A DNA stretch of 64,000 nt from Proteles cristata cristata (GCA_017311185.1 JAESUZ010005169.1:2978501-3042500), one strand, 5' to 3'. Positions 1-12,960 are shown, counted from the first letter of the stretch. Notes: generated from the letters alone by a model not told the origin. Program-made: numbers and translations.

Positions 1-988
1 TTACCTAGGAAAATAATGTAGGTGAAGAATAGCCAGATATCAAAACTATGCCTTCTAATGTTCCCAGCATAGACAGTAATGATGTATTACTCTTTCTCCA
101 ACATCATCCCTAGAATACTTCATTTTCCTGGCTTCTTAGTTTGAATTGACTATTTGGTCTACATAGTACTTCTCTCAGACAACATTGCCCAGAATCCAGA
201 ATTGTATTGAAGTAACCACGGTAAAGTGTAATCTTGAAACTAAGAAATGCTCCTATGTTCCAATGTTACCTTTAATGAAGGTATTCTTGGGCTCTTAGGC
301 TTCTCTTGGTTGTGACAGTATCTTTGAATTTCCTTATCTTTTTAAATTTATGTCAGGAATGATTCATGGATATTTGTTTTATATTATGCCAATAATCAAA
401 TAATTTATTAATTTTTCACAAATTGTTGAAACTTTATAGTCAATAAATTCATGTTTTATATTATTTATGTTATTTATAATAATTCCTATTATAAAAATAA
501 ATTTTTATAATAATAACAATAATAAAAACAAACCCTAGATCCATGGTAGGTCATTTCTGTAAAGTACAGTCACCTTTGTAAGTTACCCTCAGTTCTAGAC
601 ATGAAAGATAGTTTTAGAGAATGCAGTTCCTATAAATCTTCAGTCTGAATTAAGCAGTTCTTCCATCCATTCTCTTAATCATATCTTTTTCATCCTCTTT
701 ACCTTTCAACCTAAAGATGAAAATTACTGTACTGATCTTTAAAATTAGTCATCTCATTCTCAAACTCTGTCATCAGAATAATTTCAAAAGCATCAGTGAC
801 AATGATAATGACTATTACCAATAGAAACTGTGATGACTCTGACTAACATTTATTAGGCGACCTCAAAGGTTCAGAATGATGTAGGTTCTATTTATTTATT
901 TGGTATTAATTGTAGCTCTCTCAATAATCGTCATTAAAGATATACTAGGTTATATAATACAATAAAATTACCAAAGTATGAGAGGCTT
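1..988. other. AT-rich unique sequence, no gene seen
   Basis: I see no splice-bounded exon, RNA gene or confidently named repeat. A very AT-rich patch lies at about 460-530. The part near 840-900 faintly resembles the 3' region of an ancient L2 or MIR element, but too weakly to annotate. Confidence 0.5.
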
Positions 989-1003
989 AATGAAACAAAA
1001 GCT

Positions 1004-1184
1004 CATTGGGGTGTCTGGGTGACTCAGCTGGCTCAATAGCCGACTCTTGATTTTCACTCAGGTCATGATCTCATGGTTTGTGAGTTTGAGCCCTGCATCA
1101 GGCTCTATGCTGTAGCATGGAGTTGCTTGAGATCCTCTCCCTCTTTCTGCCTCTCTCTTTCAAAATTAATGTTAAAAAAAATTA
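1004..1184 (+). mobile_element. Felid tRNA-Lys SINE, old copy
   Basis: The head (gtgtctgggtgactcagct), the 'caggtcatgatctcatgg' block and the CT-rich middle ending in an A-rich tail follow the carnivore tRNA-Lys SINE order. A 15-bp TSD with one mismatch flanks it (989-1003 and 1186-1200). The body is diverged and the tail is degraded, so this is an older insertion. Confidence 0.9.
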
Positions 1185-1200
1185 AAATGAAATAAAAGCT

Positions 1201-1734
1201 TAGTTTTTGCTTGTTCTATATGTCCATTGAGGACTGCTTGGGTAGACTGCTGTGTTATCCTCTCTGGGACAAAGCTGCTCTTTGGAATAACTACTCTGTG
1301 CAACACTGCTTGTCATTATTATAGAGGGAAAGACAACTTCTGCTGATGTCCCAACCATCAAATTCCATAGCCTACAGGGAGAGATAATACTTGGCTTATA
1401 ACTTTTTGGCCAGCACTAGTCGCCTGGACCCACCCAATCAGCTATATGAGGAAGTAAGATGATAGGAGAAAATGGATGTTCAGAAAAGTTTTGTTCAGCA
1501 TAACATGTATAATAAGTGCCAGAATCAAAAGCAAACTCAGATCTAGTAACAAGAAGCGGTGGTGCCAGAATCTAATTCAGATTTATCTATAAAATAAACT
1601 TACCTGTTCATCAATTAAATATTCTAAACCTGATACCTGGACAAAGAATTCTTCAAAATTCTGTTCACCTTACTCTGAGTTAGTAACAGTTTATAAATAA
1701 ACACAAATATTTAATGGTTATGAGACACTCACTT
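1201..1734. other. Unique sequence, nothing recognised
   Basis: No gene, RNA or named repeat is recognised between the two SINEs. Confidence 0.45.
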
Positions 1735-1750
1735 AAGAGTAATGAACATG

Positions 1751-1969
1751 GGGGCGCCTGGGTGGCTCAGTCAGTTAAGGGACCGACTTCGGCTCAGGTC
1801 ATGATCTCACGGTTCGTTGGTTCGAGCCCAGCGTCGGGCTTTGTGCTGACAGCTAGCTCAGAGCCTGGAACCTGCTTTGGATTCTGTATCTCCCTCTCTC
1901 TGTCCCTCCCCCACTCATGCTGTTTCTCTCTGTCTCAATAATAAATAAACAGAAAAAAATTAAAAAATA
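1751..1969 (+). mobile_element. Felid tRNA-Lys SINE, full length
   Basis: Starts with ggggcgcctgggtggctcag. It carries the tRNA A-box region and a B-box (ggttcgagccc), then the 'gctgacagctagctcagagcctgg' linker region, a CT-rich stretch and an A-rich tail. The TSD is 16 bp with one mismatch (1735-1750 and 1970-1985). It belongs to the 'cggctcagg / tgacag' type rather than the 'tttcgcttagg / tgactgccag' type seen later. Confidence 0.95.
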
Positions 1970-2225
1970 AAGAATAATGAACATGAAATTCCTTATTTTA
2001 ATCATTCCATTTAACTTCTCTAAAGGAAAAGCAAGTATCCGTAGAATACCTGTGTTGCTTTCATTAGTTCCCATACCTACACTAGCTTTCTATAAATATA
2101 ATGAAATGCCATATATTATTTTAAATATATATTAAAATCCAGTACAATTATTGATATATGAAGATATTGATAATGATAAATGATAGAGCTATAGATAATG
2201 TTTTCATTGAATAACACTACATTTT

Positions 2226-2416
2226 ATTTTATTTTTGTAAGTTTATTTATTTGGGGGGGGCAGGCAGAGAGAGAGGGAGAGAGAGTATCCCATGCAGTCT
2301 CCACAGTGTCAGCAAAGAGCCTGACGTGGGGCTCAATCGCACAAACCATGATATCATGACCTGAGACAAAACCAAGAGTCAGATGCTTGTATTGGCTGAG
2401 CCACCCAGGCATCCCT
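2226..2416 (-). mobile_element. Felid tRNA-Lys SINE, old copy
   Basis: Reverse orientation: a T-rich tail complement, then a GA-rich stretch, ending in gagccacccaggcatccct. A TSD of about 21 bp with mismatches flanks it (about 2204-2225 and 2417-2437). A G-run sits where the tail meets the GA block. Confidence 0.92.
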
Positions 2417-2437
2417 CATGGAATAGCCCTACATTTT

Positions 2438-3945
2438 AAAATGGATAGATTGTGGTTATTTTCAGAACTCTAGCTCAGGTTATAATCCCAGTTTCTGCAT
2501 GTAGCCTACATGAAGAATTTAAGGGATTACATCTCTGAAGGTAAAGGAGCCAGAAATATCCATTCTAACAAAAGCTACCATTATATTCCTTGAGGTCCAA
2601 ACATGCTATGTACTAAGTACAAGATATTCAGATAGACAAACAGATGATGCATCTAAAATGCTGGAATTCATCCTTAGATGAATATTGGTACCATTATTTT
2701 GGTGGCTTTTTAGAGTAGACTCAGGATCCTGATATGTCAATACTATCTATGTGTGTATATTTCTCAGAAACAACAAATCAGTAATGCTTGGGGCAACAAG
2801 TTAGAAAATCTTACTTCCAACTACATTTAAAAAAAAAAATCAGGCTTGATTTGCTCAAAGGACCGTAAGTCTGGAAAAGACCTGTTAACTGGATTTGCAA
2901 GACTTCTCTCTAGGAGCTCCCGAGACCTTTCCTTGATGCTTAAAACAAGGCTGCCATGGCTCCAACCACCCATTGTTTAGATAAAGGAGCATGAGGTAAA
3001 GGCACGACCAATTATTTCTGTCCCTTTTAAACTTATTTTCAGGAAAGCAAAGCCTTCTCAAAACCACCCCTAATTTCCTAAGGGAAAACAGGATTACAGG
3101 ACTCATTCAGGTAGGACTGATAAAATGATCTTAGAATGCTAATGAAATCGTAGACCAATCATAACACTTTAACTGGGTCTGGACACAAATATCATTCTCT
3201 TCGTCTGCAGAATGGAGATGTGGATTTGACAGACAACTATCAGAAATGGCAATTGTTATGAAACAGATTTGTGGAGAGAATAATAATGTATTTGTTTTCA
3301 AAGCAAAATAAAACCTAAAATGAAATGTGACACATCATTGTTTCTGTCATATTTTATTTGTTAGACTCACTAAATCCAGCCTACACTCAAGGGGAAGAAA
3401 TTAAATAAAGACAAAAATACTTGGAGGCAGGATTATTTGGAGAGATTTTATAGATTGCTTACTATCAGCAAATAACATATTCTTCTCAAAAATAGCATAT
3501 AACTGAATCCAAACAATATACCAAAAGTTGTCACCTTTTAATAGGTGATTAACCCACTTCAAAATGTAGTAATTACTTTGTGGTGATATATTTCTCCATA
3601 TTTCAGAAAATTCTTGTTTATTGAGTCTATTTATTGAACTTTATTAAGCTTTCAATAGATTTATTGCTTTCTTTATTGTATTTTTAAAATATCCTATATT
3701 CTATTTTATTATATTAATAATTATTATAAATTCCCCTAATCTATTTATATTATAATTTTAAAATATGATATAGTATTTATATCACAGCCTCAGACAAAAT
3801 ATACCCTTCATTTTCCAACTTCTCATTCTATAGCCACATTCTCAAATCAGAATTTGGTACAAATAATCTTATCATTTTGTGACTAATTGTCATTTTATTA
3901 TTGACCTTTGACATATCATCTACTTAGAAATTATTTCCTCATAAG
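2438..3945. other. AT-rich unique sequence
   Basis: No confident feature. A short stretch near 3185-3230 ends like the MIR 'count-of-patients' motif (cgtctgcagaatggagatg), but the match is too short to call. 3640-3790 is extremely AT-rich. Confidence 0.45.
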
Positions 3946-4273
3946 TTCTTTTGACCCTTGAACAATACTGGCTTGAACAGTGCAAGGTGCAGTTATACTT
4001 GGAAATTTTTTAATAAATACAGTACAAAATTGTAAATATATTTACAATGTTCTTAATAACAGTTTCCTTTGTCTAGATTATTTTATTGTAAGAAAATAGC
4101 ATATCATGTATATAACATACAAGAAAATGTGTCATTAACTGTATATGTTATTGGTAAGGGTTACGGCCAACAATAGGCTATTAGTGTTAAGTTTCTGGAG
4201 TGTCAAATATGCGGATTTTCAACTGTGTGGAAGTCAGTGCCCCTAACTTCTTGTGTGTTCCAGGGTCAACTGT
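3946..4273 (+). mobile_element. MER2-like Tigger-family DNA transposon relic
   Basis: The ends form imperfect terminal inverted repeats: tgacccttgaacaa near 3952 and the complementary type ccagggtcaactgta at about 4260-4275. The interior has the family's sequence in order: 'aataaatacagtacaaa', 'ttcttaataacagtttcc', 'ttattgtaag', 'caataggctattagtgttaag', 'cggattttcaactgtgtgg', 'gcccctaac'. The length of about 330 bp matches the non-autonomous MER2 element mobilised by pogo/Tigger transposases. It is diverged and fossil, with no coding capacity. Confidence 0.85.
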
Positions 4274-5307
4274 ATAGCAAACTTCATAACCACAATCTCA
4301 ACAATCATAATTTAATCTAAAATAAATCTAATACTCACATGGACTTCACCAAATTAACTCCTACACATACACAAAATCTCAAATATAAATTTCTGAGTAA
4401 ACTTCCCTTTCCACTAAATAAGGTTAGTTTAGTCTACTACAAATCATCATAGCACTATGCCTTTCCCCTCATAGAATTGGTACCGTTTATATTTATTGAT
4501 GTATTTTATAAATGTCTGCTTAACTTTTGTTATTCCCACTATACTGTAGGCTTCAAGAAGGTAAAAATTGTTCCCTCTTTTTGATTACAATTATATCCTA
4601 GTACCTATAATGGTGACTGCTATTTCAAAGCCAATAATGAACCATTTTAATTTAAATACACACAAATTTTGGTTATAAAAAAATCTAACCCACTTTACAG
4701 TCACACTTGGGAAAAAGACATTTCGGGGAATGTGAAAAATTCCACAATTAGATGGCTGAAAAACACATTGCTTCTTTATAACATGACAGAATTCACTTCC
4801 TTTGGAGTGGAAATGGATCTTAACATATGGTCAGAAAAGTGCTATCACTAAGCTATTTTACACAAAAATAAGAAATATATGAACTATTTAGACCATTTGA
4901 GTTACCATAAAAGTACTTTTTTTTTTTCTTTTCTTTCTTGGTCTTCATGTGTAATGCATAGGCATTCTTGGGACCCATTAATTTTCTCTTATTCTCTTCT
5001 TTCAAAGGAGAAAAATTAGTCTTCATTACAAATCCTGTACACATACACATTATTATAGTCATTATACAAAGAATCTAACCAACTAAAAAGTAAATTGTTA
5101 AGTCTCTTCTTTGTAAGACTTATTGTGCACCCTTTTGAATAATAATTTTTATCTTTATCTTTCATGCACACTCAAATTCTTCAAATATGAAACCTAAAGC
5201 AACAGTAAGGACTCAATTTTTTAATGTGAATTTATAGTCCTTGCATATTTAAAGGGACTTTATATTTAGGTGCAATATTATTTGAATACTGTATTAAGAT
5301 CGGTTAT
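4274..5307. other. AT-rich unique sequence
   Basis: No gene or named repeat is recognised. Small open frames at 4669-4851 (+) and 4853-5062 (-) have low-complexity lysine-rich translations and no recognisable domain. Confidence 0.45.
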
Positions 5308-5530
5308 TCCTTCATTCACTCATTCACTTATGTATTCATTCATTCATAAATTTGTAAAAATTATAGATTCAGCTGAATATATATTGAATCCATATTATGT
5401 GTCAAATGTGCTAATTATTAAAGATGAATAAATGATTAGGCAAAGACTCTGATATGAAGAATTTCTTAGTTCTGTAGGGGAGCCCTATGTGCAAACCCTG
5501 ATGTAAATACTAGTCAATGAATGACATAGT
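5308..5530 (-). mobile_element. L2 LINE 3' end fragment
   Basis: The stretch 'cattcactcattcac...attcattcattcataaat', then 'atattgaatccatattatgtgtcaaatg' and 'aaagatgaataa', is the complement of the L2 3' end, whose plus strand ends in a TGAATGAATGAA tail. The element is ancient, highly diverged and non-functional. Confidence 0.6.
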
Positions 5531-5637
5531 TTCAGTGCTTACATGCAAGGAGTAGGCCATTTTTCTTTTACAGAAGAAGGAGAGTACATGGAGTGGATGA
5601 AAATTAAGCTAAAATCTAGAGGGAAACTTCACCTGTT

Positions 5638-6075
5638 TTATTGTAGTAAAAACACATAACATGATATCTAGTCTCTTAACAAATTTTTAATTATTAACAA
5701 TTAACCCAGTGTTGTAAAAGAGATCTCTAGGACTTTTCTATTTGCATGGTGGAAAATACATATTAATTGAACAGCAATTTCCCCAACCCCTCAGCCACTG
5801 CCATGTTTTAGTTTCTGTTTCTAGCAGTTTGACTAACCTTAGACACTGCATACAAGTGGAATCATGCACTATTTATCTTTCTATAAGTGGCTTGCTTTAC
5901 TTAAAGGTATAATGTCCTCAAAGTTAAACCATACTTCAGCTTATAACATCCCTTCCTTCTTTTTTGTGTGATAAATAATATTCCATAATATGTACCATAT
6001 ATTAATTATCTGTTCATCTATTGACAGACATTAAGGTTGTCTTGCATTCTGGTGTCCACTGCAGCATTATCTCAT
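5638..6075 (-). mobile_element. Old L1M fragment, 3' region
   Basis: Read on the minus strand this is the end of L1 ORF2 running into the 3'UTR. Landmarks on the plus strand are 'attgtagtaaaaacacataacatgat', 'ccactgccatg', 'caagtggaatcatgcac', 'ataatgtcctcaaagtt' and 'ataatattccataatatgtacca'. The last is the antisense of the conserved ORF2 C-terminal region around the TMEYY motif. The element is heavily diverged and 5'-truncated. Confidence 0.82.
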
Positions 6076-6454
6076 CTCTGTAAGATCCTAATCCAATTCC
6101 ACTCCATGTGGAACTGATGTATCATAAGCCAAGGATGTGACTAGACCATCTTTTGCTAATGTCTAGGTAGTAACAAAAAGACACAATATTCACTCACATG
6201 CAGAAAATTAGGCAAGTGACTCATAGATTCCCTCTGCCATCACAGCAGAAGCCAAAAATAGAGATGAGGTAGTCTGGGAAAGACCCTAGAATAAACCTCT
6301 TATGTAAAGGAGTAAATTAAGTTGCTGGACACACACAGGAACTTCACAATGAGGATAATAGGTCAGCAGATAGGATACTACCAGATTTGTTTGAAAGAGA
6401 CAGATAGAGGACAGAATAAAAGGAAACTGTTGAATTACTGAAATTCTATTGGCA

Positions 6455-6960
6455 GATGAAGAAATTGCCAACCAAGAATACTCTATCCAACAAAGCTATC
6501 CTTCAGAAATGAAATAGAAACGAAGACTTTCCCAGGCAAATGAAAGTATAGGGAGTTCATCACCCCTAGACTTGACCTACAAGAAAAGCTGAAAGGAGAT
6601 ACTCAAGATGAATTATACTAATTCGTACAATGTATGAAAATATACAGCAGATTGGTAAGTATATAGCCAAATTCAGATTGCTCTAAAACTGTAATATGGT
6701 AGTGTTTTAACCACTTCATAAACACTGAAGGACAAAAGTATTGAAAGTAACTACAGCTATAATAATTTGTTAATGAACACACGATATAAAAACCAGTAAA
6801 TTGTGACATCAAAAAACATAAAAATGGAAAGGCAGATAAAAGGTAGAGTTTTGTATGTGGTCAAAGTTAAGTTGCAATATTAGGGGATAATAAACACTTG
6901 ACATTAAAATCAGCTTGTTAATGTGATATCAGATATGGGTTATTCAAACAGGATATTAGC
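6455..6960 (+). mobile_element. Old L1M fragment, ORF1 3' end and inter-ORF region
   Basis: 'gccaaccaagaatactctatccaac', 'agctatccttcagaaatgaa', 'gactttcccaggcaaatga', 'gagttcatcacc' and 'cctacaagaaaagctgaaagga' follow the nucleotide order of the ORF1 C-terminal domain in L1M elements. The part near 6840-6880 (gtagagttttgtatgtggtcaaagttaa) matches the segment downstream of ORF1 in old L1s. The reading frame is destroyed. It lies opposite in strand to the 5638-6075 fragment, so the two are separate insertions or an inverted remnant. Confidence 0.75.
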
Positions 6961-7794
6961 AAGGTTTATTATATAAGATACAGTCTTAGGAATAAGGTTG
7001 ATTCAAGGGATTTTGCACTTTGGCCTGAACTTTTCTCCTAGATCCTTTTTTTGCTTGAATTATGTTGCTAAGGTGTCTGAATGTTTTGTACATGATACTT
7101 TGTTTAACCATTACACATATCCTTGTTATTCTCATGTATGCATAACTATATGTGTGTCTTTGCATACTATTACATTCTGTTAGCTTTTCAGTCCTTTATC
7201 TTCTGCAAATTGCCATGCAGGTTTTATTTAATGTCCTGCTTGCTTAATCCTGATGAATTGCTGATGCTGGACCTCACAGAAAATAGGGACAGTAGTATCC
7301 TGACTGAAGCCTGCAGGATTTCGTATATTGAGGGGCTTGAAAATGCTGATTGCCTGCTGATGTCCTCATAGATTCTGGGGGTCAACAAGGATCAATACAT
7401 TGCTTTGAGTACCAGAGGGTAATAATATGATGGCCAAATTGCATTTGAAGTTCCCAAAGCACTAGCCCCTTTAGCCACTTACAGCAATCTTCTCTTCTGT
7501 CTGATGGTTAGGGCTAGTGCCATATCTATTACTTTTACCTCAGTTTTGTAACTGCTTAGTGTGAAATGTGGTGATGCAAGGTTATGTTAGTTGGCTGAAC
7601 TGGTAGGTGATTGTGAGAAATATTACATCTTTGAAGGGGATGTGACCTCATTAATTTTCCATAAACAAACTTACATATTTAGTTCATTGTGTCATATTTT
7701 ATATATTCCTTCTGTCATATTAATGTGGTTAGTACAAAGCCATATAATCAGGAAAATATCCTAAATTTATGAATAAAAACTAGTATCTGATTTA
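6961..7794. other. Unique sequence with two overlapping short frames
   Basis: Frames at 6998-7183 and 7123-7371 (+) have no domain that I recognise. The second ends in an acidic stretch with mixed composition. No splice or polyadenylation context supports a gene. Confidence 0.4.
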
Positions 7795-7810
7795 ACAAGT
7801 TCTAAAGTTC

Positions 7811-7987
7811 TTTTTTTAAGTATTTATTTATTTTGAGAGAGAGAAAGTACATAAGTGGAGAGGGGCAGAGAGAGAGGAAGAGGGAGAGAATCTCAAGCAG
7901 GCTTTGGCACCACCACTGCAGAGCCCCATGAGATCATGACTAGGGCTGAAGCTGGATGCTTAATGACTAAACTACTCAGGTGCCCCC
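7811..7987 (-). mobile_element. Felid tRNA-Lys SINE, old and shortened
   Basis: Reverse-oriented SINE: 'aagtatttatttattttgagagag', GA-rich block, then the tRNA head complement ending 'actactcaggtgcccc'. The B-box part is partly deleted. A TSD of about 15 bp with an indel flanks it (7795-7810 and 7988-8002). Confidence 0.9.
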
Positions 7988-8178
7988 CAAGTTCTGAAAG
8001 TCTTAAGATAGATTTCAATCATAGATTTTCAAAAACAACAAAACATTGGGTCAAAACATACATGTAATGTCTGTTTCAATGGTAGGTTCATATTGTTGCT
8101 GAAAACTTAAAGATCACAGAACTTGGTAGGATTCTTAATTCCCCTCCAGTTTTAGGAAACTTCTGTCAAGTATCCTTT

Positions 8179-8407
8179 TTTAATGTATATTTATTTATGT
8201 TGAGAGAGAGTACATGCACATGCACAAGAGGGGGAGGGACAGAGAGAGGGAGAGAGAGAAAAATATCAGAGAGAAAAATATCCCAAGCAGACTTTGCATT
8301 GTCAGGGCAGAGCCCGATGTGGGGTTCGAACTCACGAACCTGAGATCATGACCTGAGCAGAAATCAAGAGTTGGAGGTTTAATTGAGTGAGCTATCCAGG
8401 TGCTCCT
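8179..8407 (-). mobile_element. Felid tRNA-Lys SINE, old copy
   Basis: Reverse-oriented, ending in gagctatccaggtgctcc. A short local duplication, with 'aaaaatatc' repeated, interrupts the GA block near 8260-8285. Imperfect TSDs lie near 8167-8178 and 8409-8423. Confidence 0.88.
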
Positions 8408-8423
8408 CAAATAAAGTATTCTT

Positions 8424-11400
8424 GAATCTGGGTTACAATAAAAATGTAGGCAACATAGATCTGAGTGGGGCTCAGAATGATCAAAAAGCCTCTTTCGTAG
8501 TGTGGCATATTCAAGGGATCCTTTTAATGCTTCTTACTATTGGAGCTGAAATGAGAGTTTACAACTAGAACTTAGTTCCTTGTATAGACTGAGTGTATGG
8601 ATAAGGTCCCATTCAGCTATTTGTCATCTTGCCATCTCCTCTATCACTTGTGGTTAGAATCCTTCTTATTTTTTAATTTGGGATGGATTTATTCCTTGTG
8701 ATATTCCAACAAATCCCTTAAGTTTGCCAAACATAAAACCTTGGCTCTTCCTTTGTTCCTACTCCTTCACACCAAGCTTGTAGAGGACCCCTTAATCGTC
8801 ACTGTATTTTGTCATCACAGGATCTTTGAAGCACCCATGTACTTCTTTAACTACATTTATATGACATGAATACTCATTCTGCAATTGCATTTAAAAATAA
8901 AATGTCTATTAGAATTCCAATGAGTGGCACACACAAATAGAAGACATACGTAGTGCTTATATGGAAAGCAACTACTGTGCTTGGTACAAAGCTATGTGAA
9001 AGCTAGATGAAATCAATACTATTATACTCTGTGATTCAGCTGTCCATTTGTTTAGGTACAAAATAGTTATTGGGCTCTTATAATGAAAGAGAAGCTTTTT
9101 CTCCTTAGGTTGTAAATGAGCTTTTATATCCATATTATTTTTTAAAGAAACATTGTAACTCTTAGAAAAACTGCTATTTTAATGAACTATGTGAATCTAG
9201 CTTCCAAAAATGCAAGAGAAAGGCGGACTAAAGCCAAGAGCTATAATTAACTGCATGCTTATTTGCTAAAATAAATGTGCAATTCTCACTTCTTTCCCTG
9301 AATGGAGTCACTGGGACTACTATCATTAGACTGCCATTACAGTCCTATCATTATAGAAATAATAAGAAACAAGCTCTGGAATCTGTTTTTCTCTTCAATT
9401 TAGGGATAATTTGGTGGTAGAAGCAGAAGCAGAAGCTATTTTTAGATGTACTCCATAACTCGTCCATAGCGATACCTGCATACATTTGTAAATAAACATG
9501 ATATCTGGTCATTCTGAAGAGTGGCTTAAGGTAAAAATAATAATTTGTAAGTCATTAACACACTTTATCAGAGTGTATAACTTAATTCTGATTGCAAATT
9601 CAATTATGATGCAATAGAAATGAGTTCACTGTTTCTGTTTTTATTATTTACTCATTTTTTCTGTAATTCTGAACACTGGATATTTTGAGCATTTCTTACA
9701 AATTAATGATTTCTCCACAGTGCACCCATTCTGCATCCTGCTGGCTCTTCAGCCTCCTTTGCTTTGCCTGCTACTGATTCTACAAGCTTTGTCTTACATC
9801 CTATGAATATGCCCCTAAGTGTTGTATAATGCTAAACCCCATCACCAGCCAGACTTTTCTGCTGTATGCCTGTTCCTGGGTGACCAGAGTCATAGCAAAA
9901 TGTGTAAATCTTTCATCATATGCTCTCCACTTTGCTGAGCTTTCCAGTGGATCAAGGGTCTCGAATGGATCAAGATAGAACCTGTCATACGGAAATAAAT
10001 ATATACATGTTTTTTACACTAAATCCAAAATATTCTAAAATAAACTTACATTTTGTTGGCTCACTTTCTCTTCCTTTATCCCTAATTACTTTACATGTTT
10101 CAAAGAAAAAAAGGAAGAAGAAGAACCATCTATTACAAATGTTACTCATTAAAGATTGGATTGGCAGCTGGGGAGTGTCTTCGTGATCTTAAAAAGAGGA
10201 TCTCTAAGACACAGTGGGGGAAAAGCTAGACTGAGGCGACTTTTAGAGCAGGAGATCAGAAAGTGGAGATAACAAAAACATTGCATAATTTGAGTAATTT
10301 TACTATGAAAAAGGATATCAGATTAAGAAGTCAACTGCTAAAAATCTAGATTCAAAAGGGTTTTCTTTTCCTTCAGAATATAAATCTTTCAGCTATTATT
10401 GTACTTATTGAAATGAGAAATCAGAAAGGGGAAAACAGATCATAGTGTAAAGAGGTATGTTAATTGCAGAGGGAATATAATTTAGTGAGTTTGTGAAGGG
10501 ATTAGATTTAGGACTGAGAAGATGCCATTGTAAGAAGAAAGACTGTAGATATGAATTTAGGGAAAACATTTAGAACATTTTGTGAAGGAAGATGAAGACA
10601 AGGAGGGGATAAATGAGGGGATGCACATGGGCAGCGGCCTGTGAATAAATGGTAGATGGGTAGATTGGGGGCTGCACTGAGAATGACATGTTAAGGGAGT
10701 AGAGCTACTAAAGGGACGTAGAAGGTGATCAGGAAGCAAACAATGAGATTGTAGAGGTGACCTCACTTTAGAAATGCTTAGGTCAAGGGAAACTGTGGCT
10801 AAAGGGAGGGTAGATCCTTAAAGATGGGTAACTCAGGAAATTTAGGGGTGAAGCTGATGATGGGCTGTGCCAAAAGGATGCTAAGAAGTGTAAAGGAGAC
10901 AAAGACAGTGATCTAGTCTTGATAATCATCCACTGATAAAGGAGAATGACCTCATTGATAACTTCAAAGAATTAGATGGATTTAGGGAAAAGGCAGGAAG
11001 ATGCCATCCAGAACAAGAATGGCAATTGCCCTACTTGTCGACTTATATTTGGGATGTAGGTATAAAGGTAATATTTTCTTGAAACCGCCATAAACAACAA
11101 CTACAACAACACTATAGCAATGGGAAAGCAAATGTTCAGAGATGAGGCTACAGTTGTTATATATTGTTTTGATCATGAATTACAAATTGGTATATTGGGG
11201 GATCATGAGAGGTTAGAGATTGAGTCAAATAATGAACTGTAAAGAGCCATAGGTAAAAAGAGTCTGGATAAACATAGAAACCAGGAGGATTTCTCTTCTT
11301 GGGGAGCTTGAGATGATCATAAATGCATTTTGTGAGAGCACTAGCTAGTCCAGAAAGTGTTTGGAGGATTGTGGTTAATTGATGATAAATATAACCTACT

Positions 11401-11872
11401 TGTCTTTTTCCAGTTTATAGGGATTGTGTTGGCAATGATGAGGTTGGAGTGGCATTTGCTTCTATTTTTTGCTCACCTCTTTCCCAAATGGCAAGATACT
11501 ATCAGACCCCTAACGCTTAAATGAGGAAAGAGGAGATTTAGATAGTAGTATGTTTATTCATTGACACTATTATAACCTGGCTTCTTCATGTTCTTTGAGT
11601 TAAGATTTTTAATAGAATGCTTTATTTGATTCTTTGGAGACACTATGACCATCCCGCAGTTACCCTTCTTCAATTCCCTTGACCTGAGTTAATGCACTTT
11701 CTTGAATCACTGGTTCATCCTTACTTTATAAGTACACATCTAGATTCTTCTCCAGCAAAACTTATTTGTCCCTCTCCACAGTCTTTTTGTTTACAATTTG
11801 ATGTATTTGAATGTTAGCCCCCCTTCTTTCATGGTCCACACACATTTTTTGCTCAATACATTCTATGAGCAC
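8424..11872. other. 3.4 kb unique-looking stretch
   Basis: No SINE, L1 or gene is recognised in this stretch, the longest of its kind in the left half. 10500-11300 is purine-rich and may be an ancient repeat that I cannot name. A frame at 9920-10186 (+) encodes low-complexity lysine runs, and one at 10557-10766 (-) is serine/proline-rich. Neither has a recognisable domain. Confidence 0.45.
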
Positions 11873-12060
11873 TGGGGTGTCTGGGTTAAGCATCTGACTC
11901 TCGATTTTACCTCAGGTCATGATCTCACAGTTTTGAGATCATGTCCAGGATCAGGCTCAGTGGAGAGTGTGGAGCCCACTTGGGATTCTCTCTCTCTCTC
12001 TCTCTGCCCCTCCCTGATCCCTGTTCTGTCTTCTCTCTCAAAGTAAATAAACGTAAAAAA
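11873..12060 (+). mobile_element. Felid tRNA-Lys SINE, old, first of a tandem pair
   Basis: 'ggggtgtctgggttaagcatctgactc' shows a deletion inside the A-box region. 'aggtcatgatctcacag', a CT-rich block and 'aaagtaaataaacgtaaaaa' follow. Its A-tail is the target of the next SINE. Confidence 0.9.
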
Positions 12061-12069
12061 AAATTCTAG

Positions 12070-12309
12070 GGGCACCTGGGTGGCTCAGCCGATTAAGCAT
12101 CCTACTTTTGATTTTGGGTCAGGTAATAATCTCACAGTTCATGAGATCAAGCCCTGCATCAGGCTCTGTGCTAACAGCACAAAGCCTGCTTGGGATTCTC
12201 TCTCTATCTCTTCCTCTCTCTGCCCTTCTCCACTGGCACGCATTTTCTCTCTCTCTCTCTCTCATTCTCTCAAAATAAATAAATAAACTTTAAAAATAAA
12301 TAAATAAGT
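12070..12309 (+). mobile_element. Felid tRNA-Lys SINE inserted in the tail of the previous SINE
   Basis: A complete head (gggcacctgggtggctcag) and a tail of repeated aaat units. A 9-bp TSD, aaattctag, lies at 12061-12069 and 12310-12318. Because the TSD lies at the end of the upstream SINE's A-tail, this element is the younger of the two. Confidence 0.93.
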
Positions 12310-12318
12310 AAATTCTAG

Positions 12319-12947
12319 TAGCACAATTTAATCTTAACATAGCAGCCACTTCATTGCCAAAGCAGATACTTCAGTGAAGTAACAGCTCTACTTCATTGTC
12401 AAAGCAGATAGTTTAATTCTTATTCTCTACATTTCCAAGACAGGAACAACATGTCAGTTTACCTTAAGTAAACTCCTTTGAATATCACTGAATTTCCCAC
12501 TTGAAGTACCCTCACTGGGCTTAAGGTGGGAAGCTGGAACTTCATCTCACATACACATACTTTCTTCTTGGGAACCATGGCATTTATAGTACAAGAACAA
12601 CTTTCTACAAAGAAATTCTCTCCATACATACTTATCTTCCAATAACCCAACCCTTTTATATACTCAGTGTTGCTAGTGGATCCTAGAGTTATATAACACA
12701 TTTAAAACATAACAAAAGCAAGCAAAAACACTTATGAACTCTGCATATATTCAGTGCCCATATTTTCTAATGTGAGATCAATTGTATCTCCATGTATTGT
12801 TTAATTTTAAGTTACCCTAATTCTTTCCTGTTTCATTCTTAAAGTAAGAATTAGTAACAATAACACTTTAAGGGAATTATAAATTTTTAAAAAATTTAAA
12901 CATTTTTCTAATTCTAAAAAAAGTAATTTGTCAATTTTGGGGTAAGA
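12319..12947. other. Unique sequence
   Basis: Two imperfect copies of 'agcagatacttcagtgaagtaa / agcagatagttt' occur near 12360-12420. Otherwise nothing is recognised. The frame at 12459-12701 (-) has no domain I know. Confidence 0.4.
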
Positions 12948-12960
12948 TAAGAATAGCATA

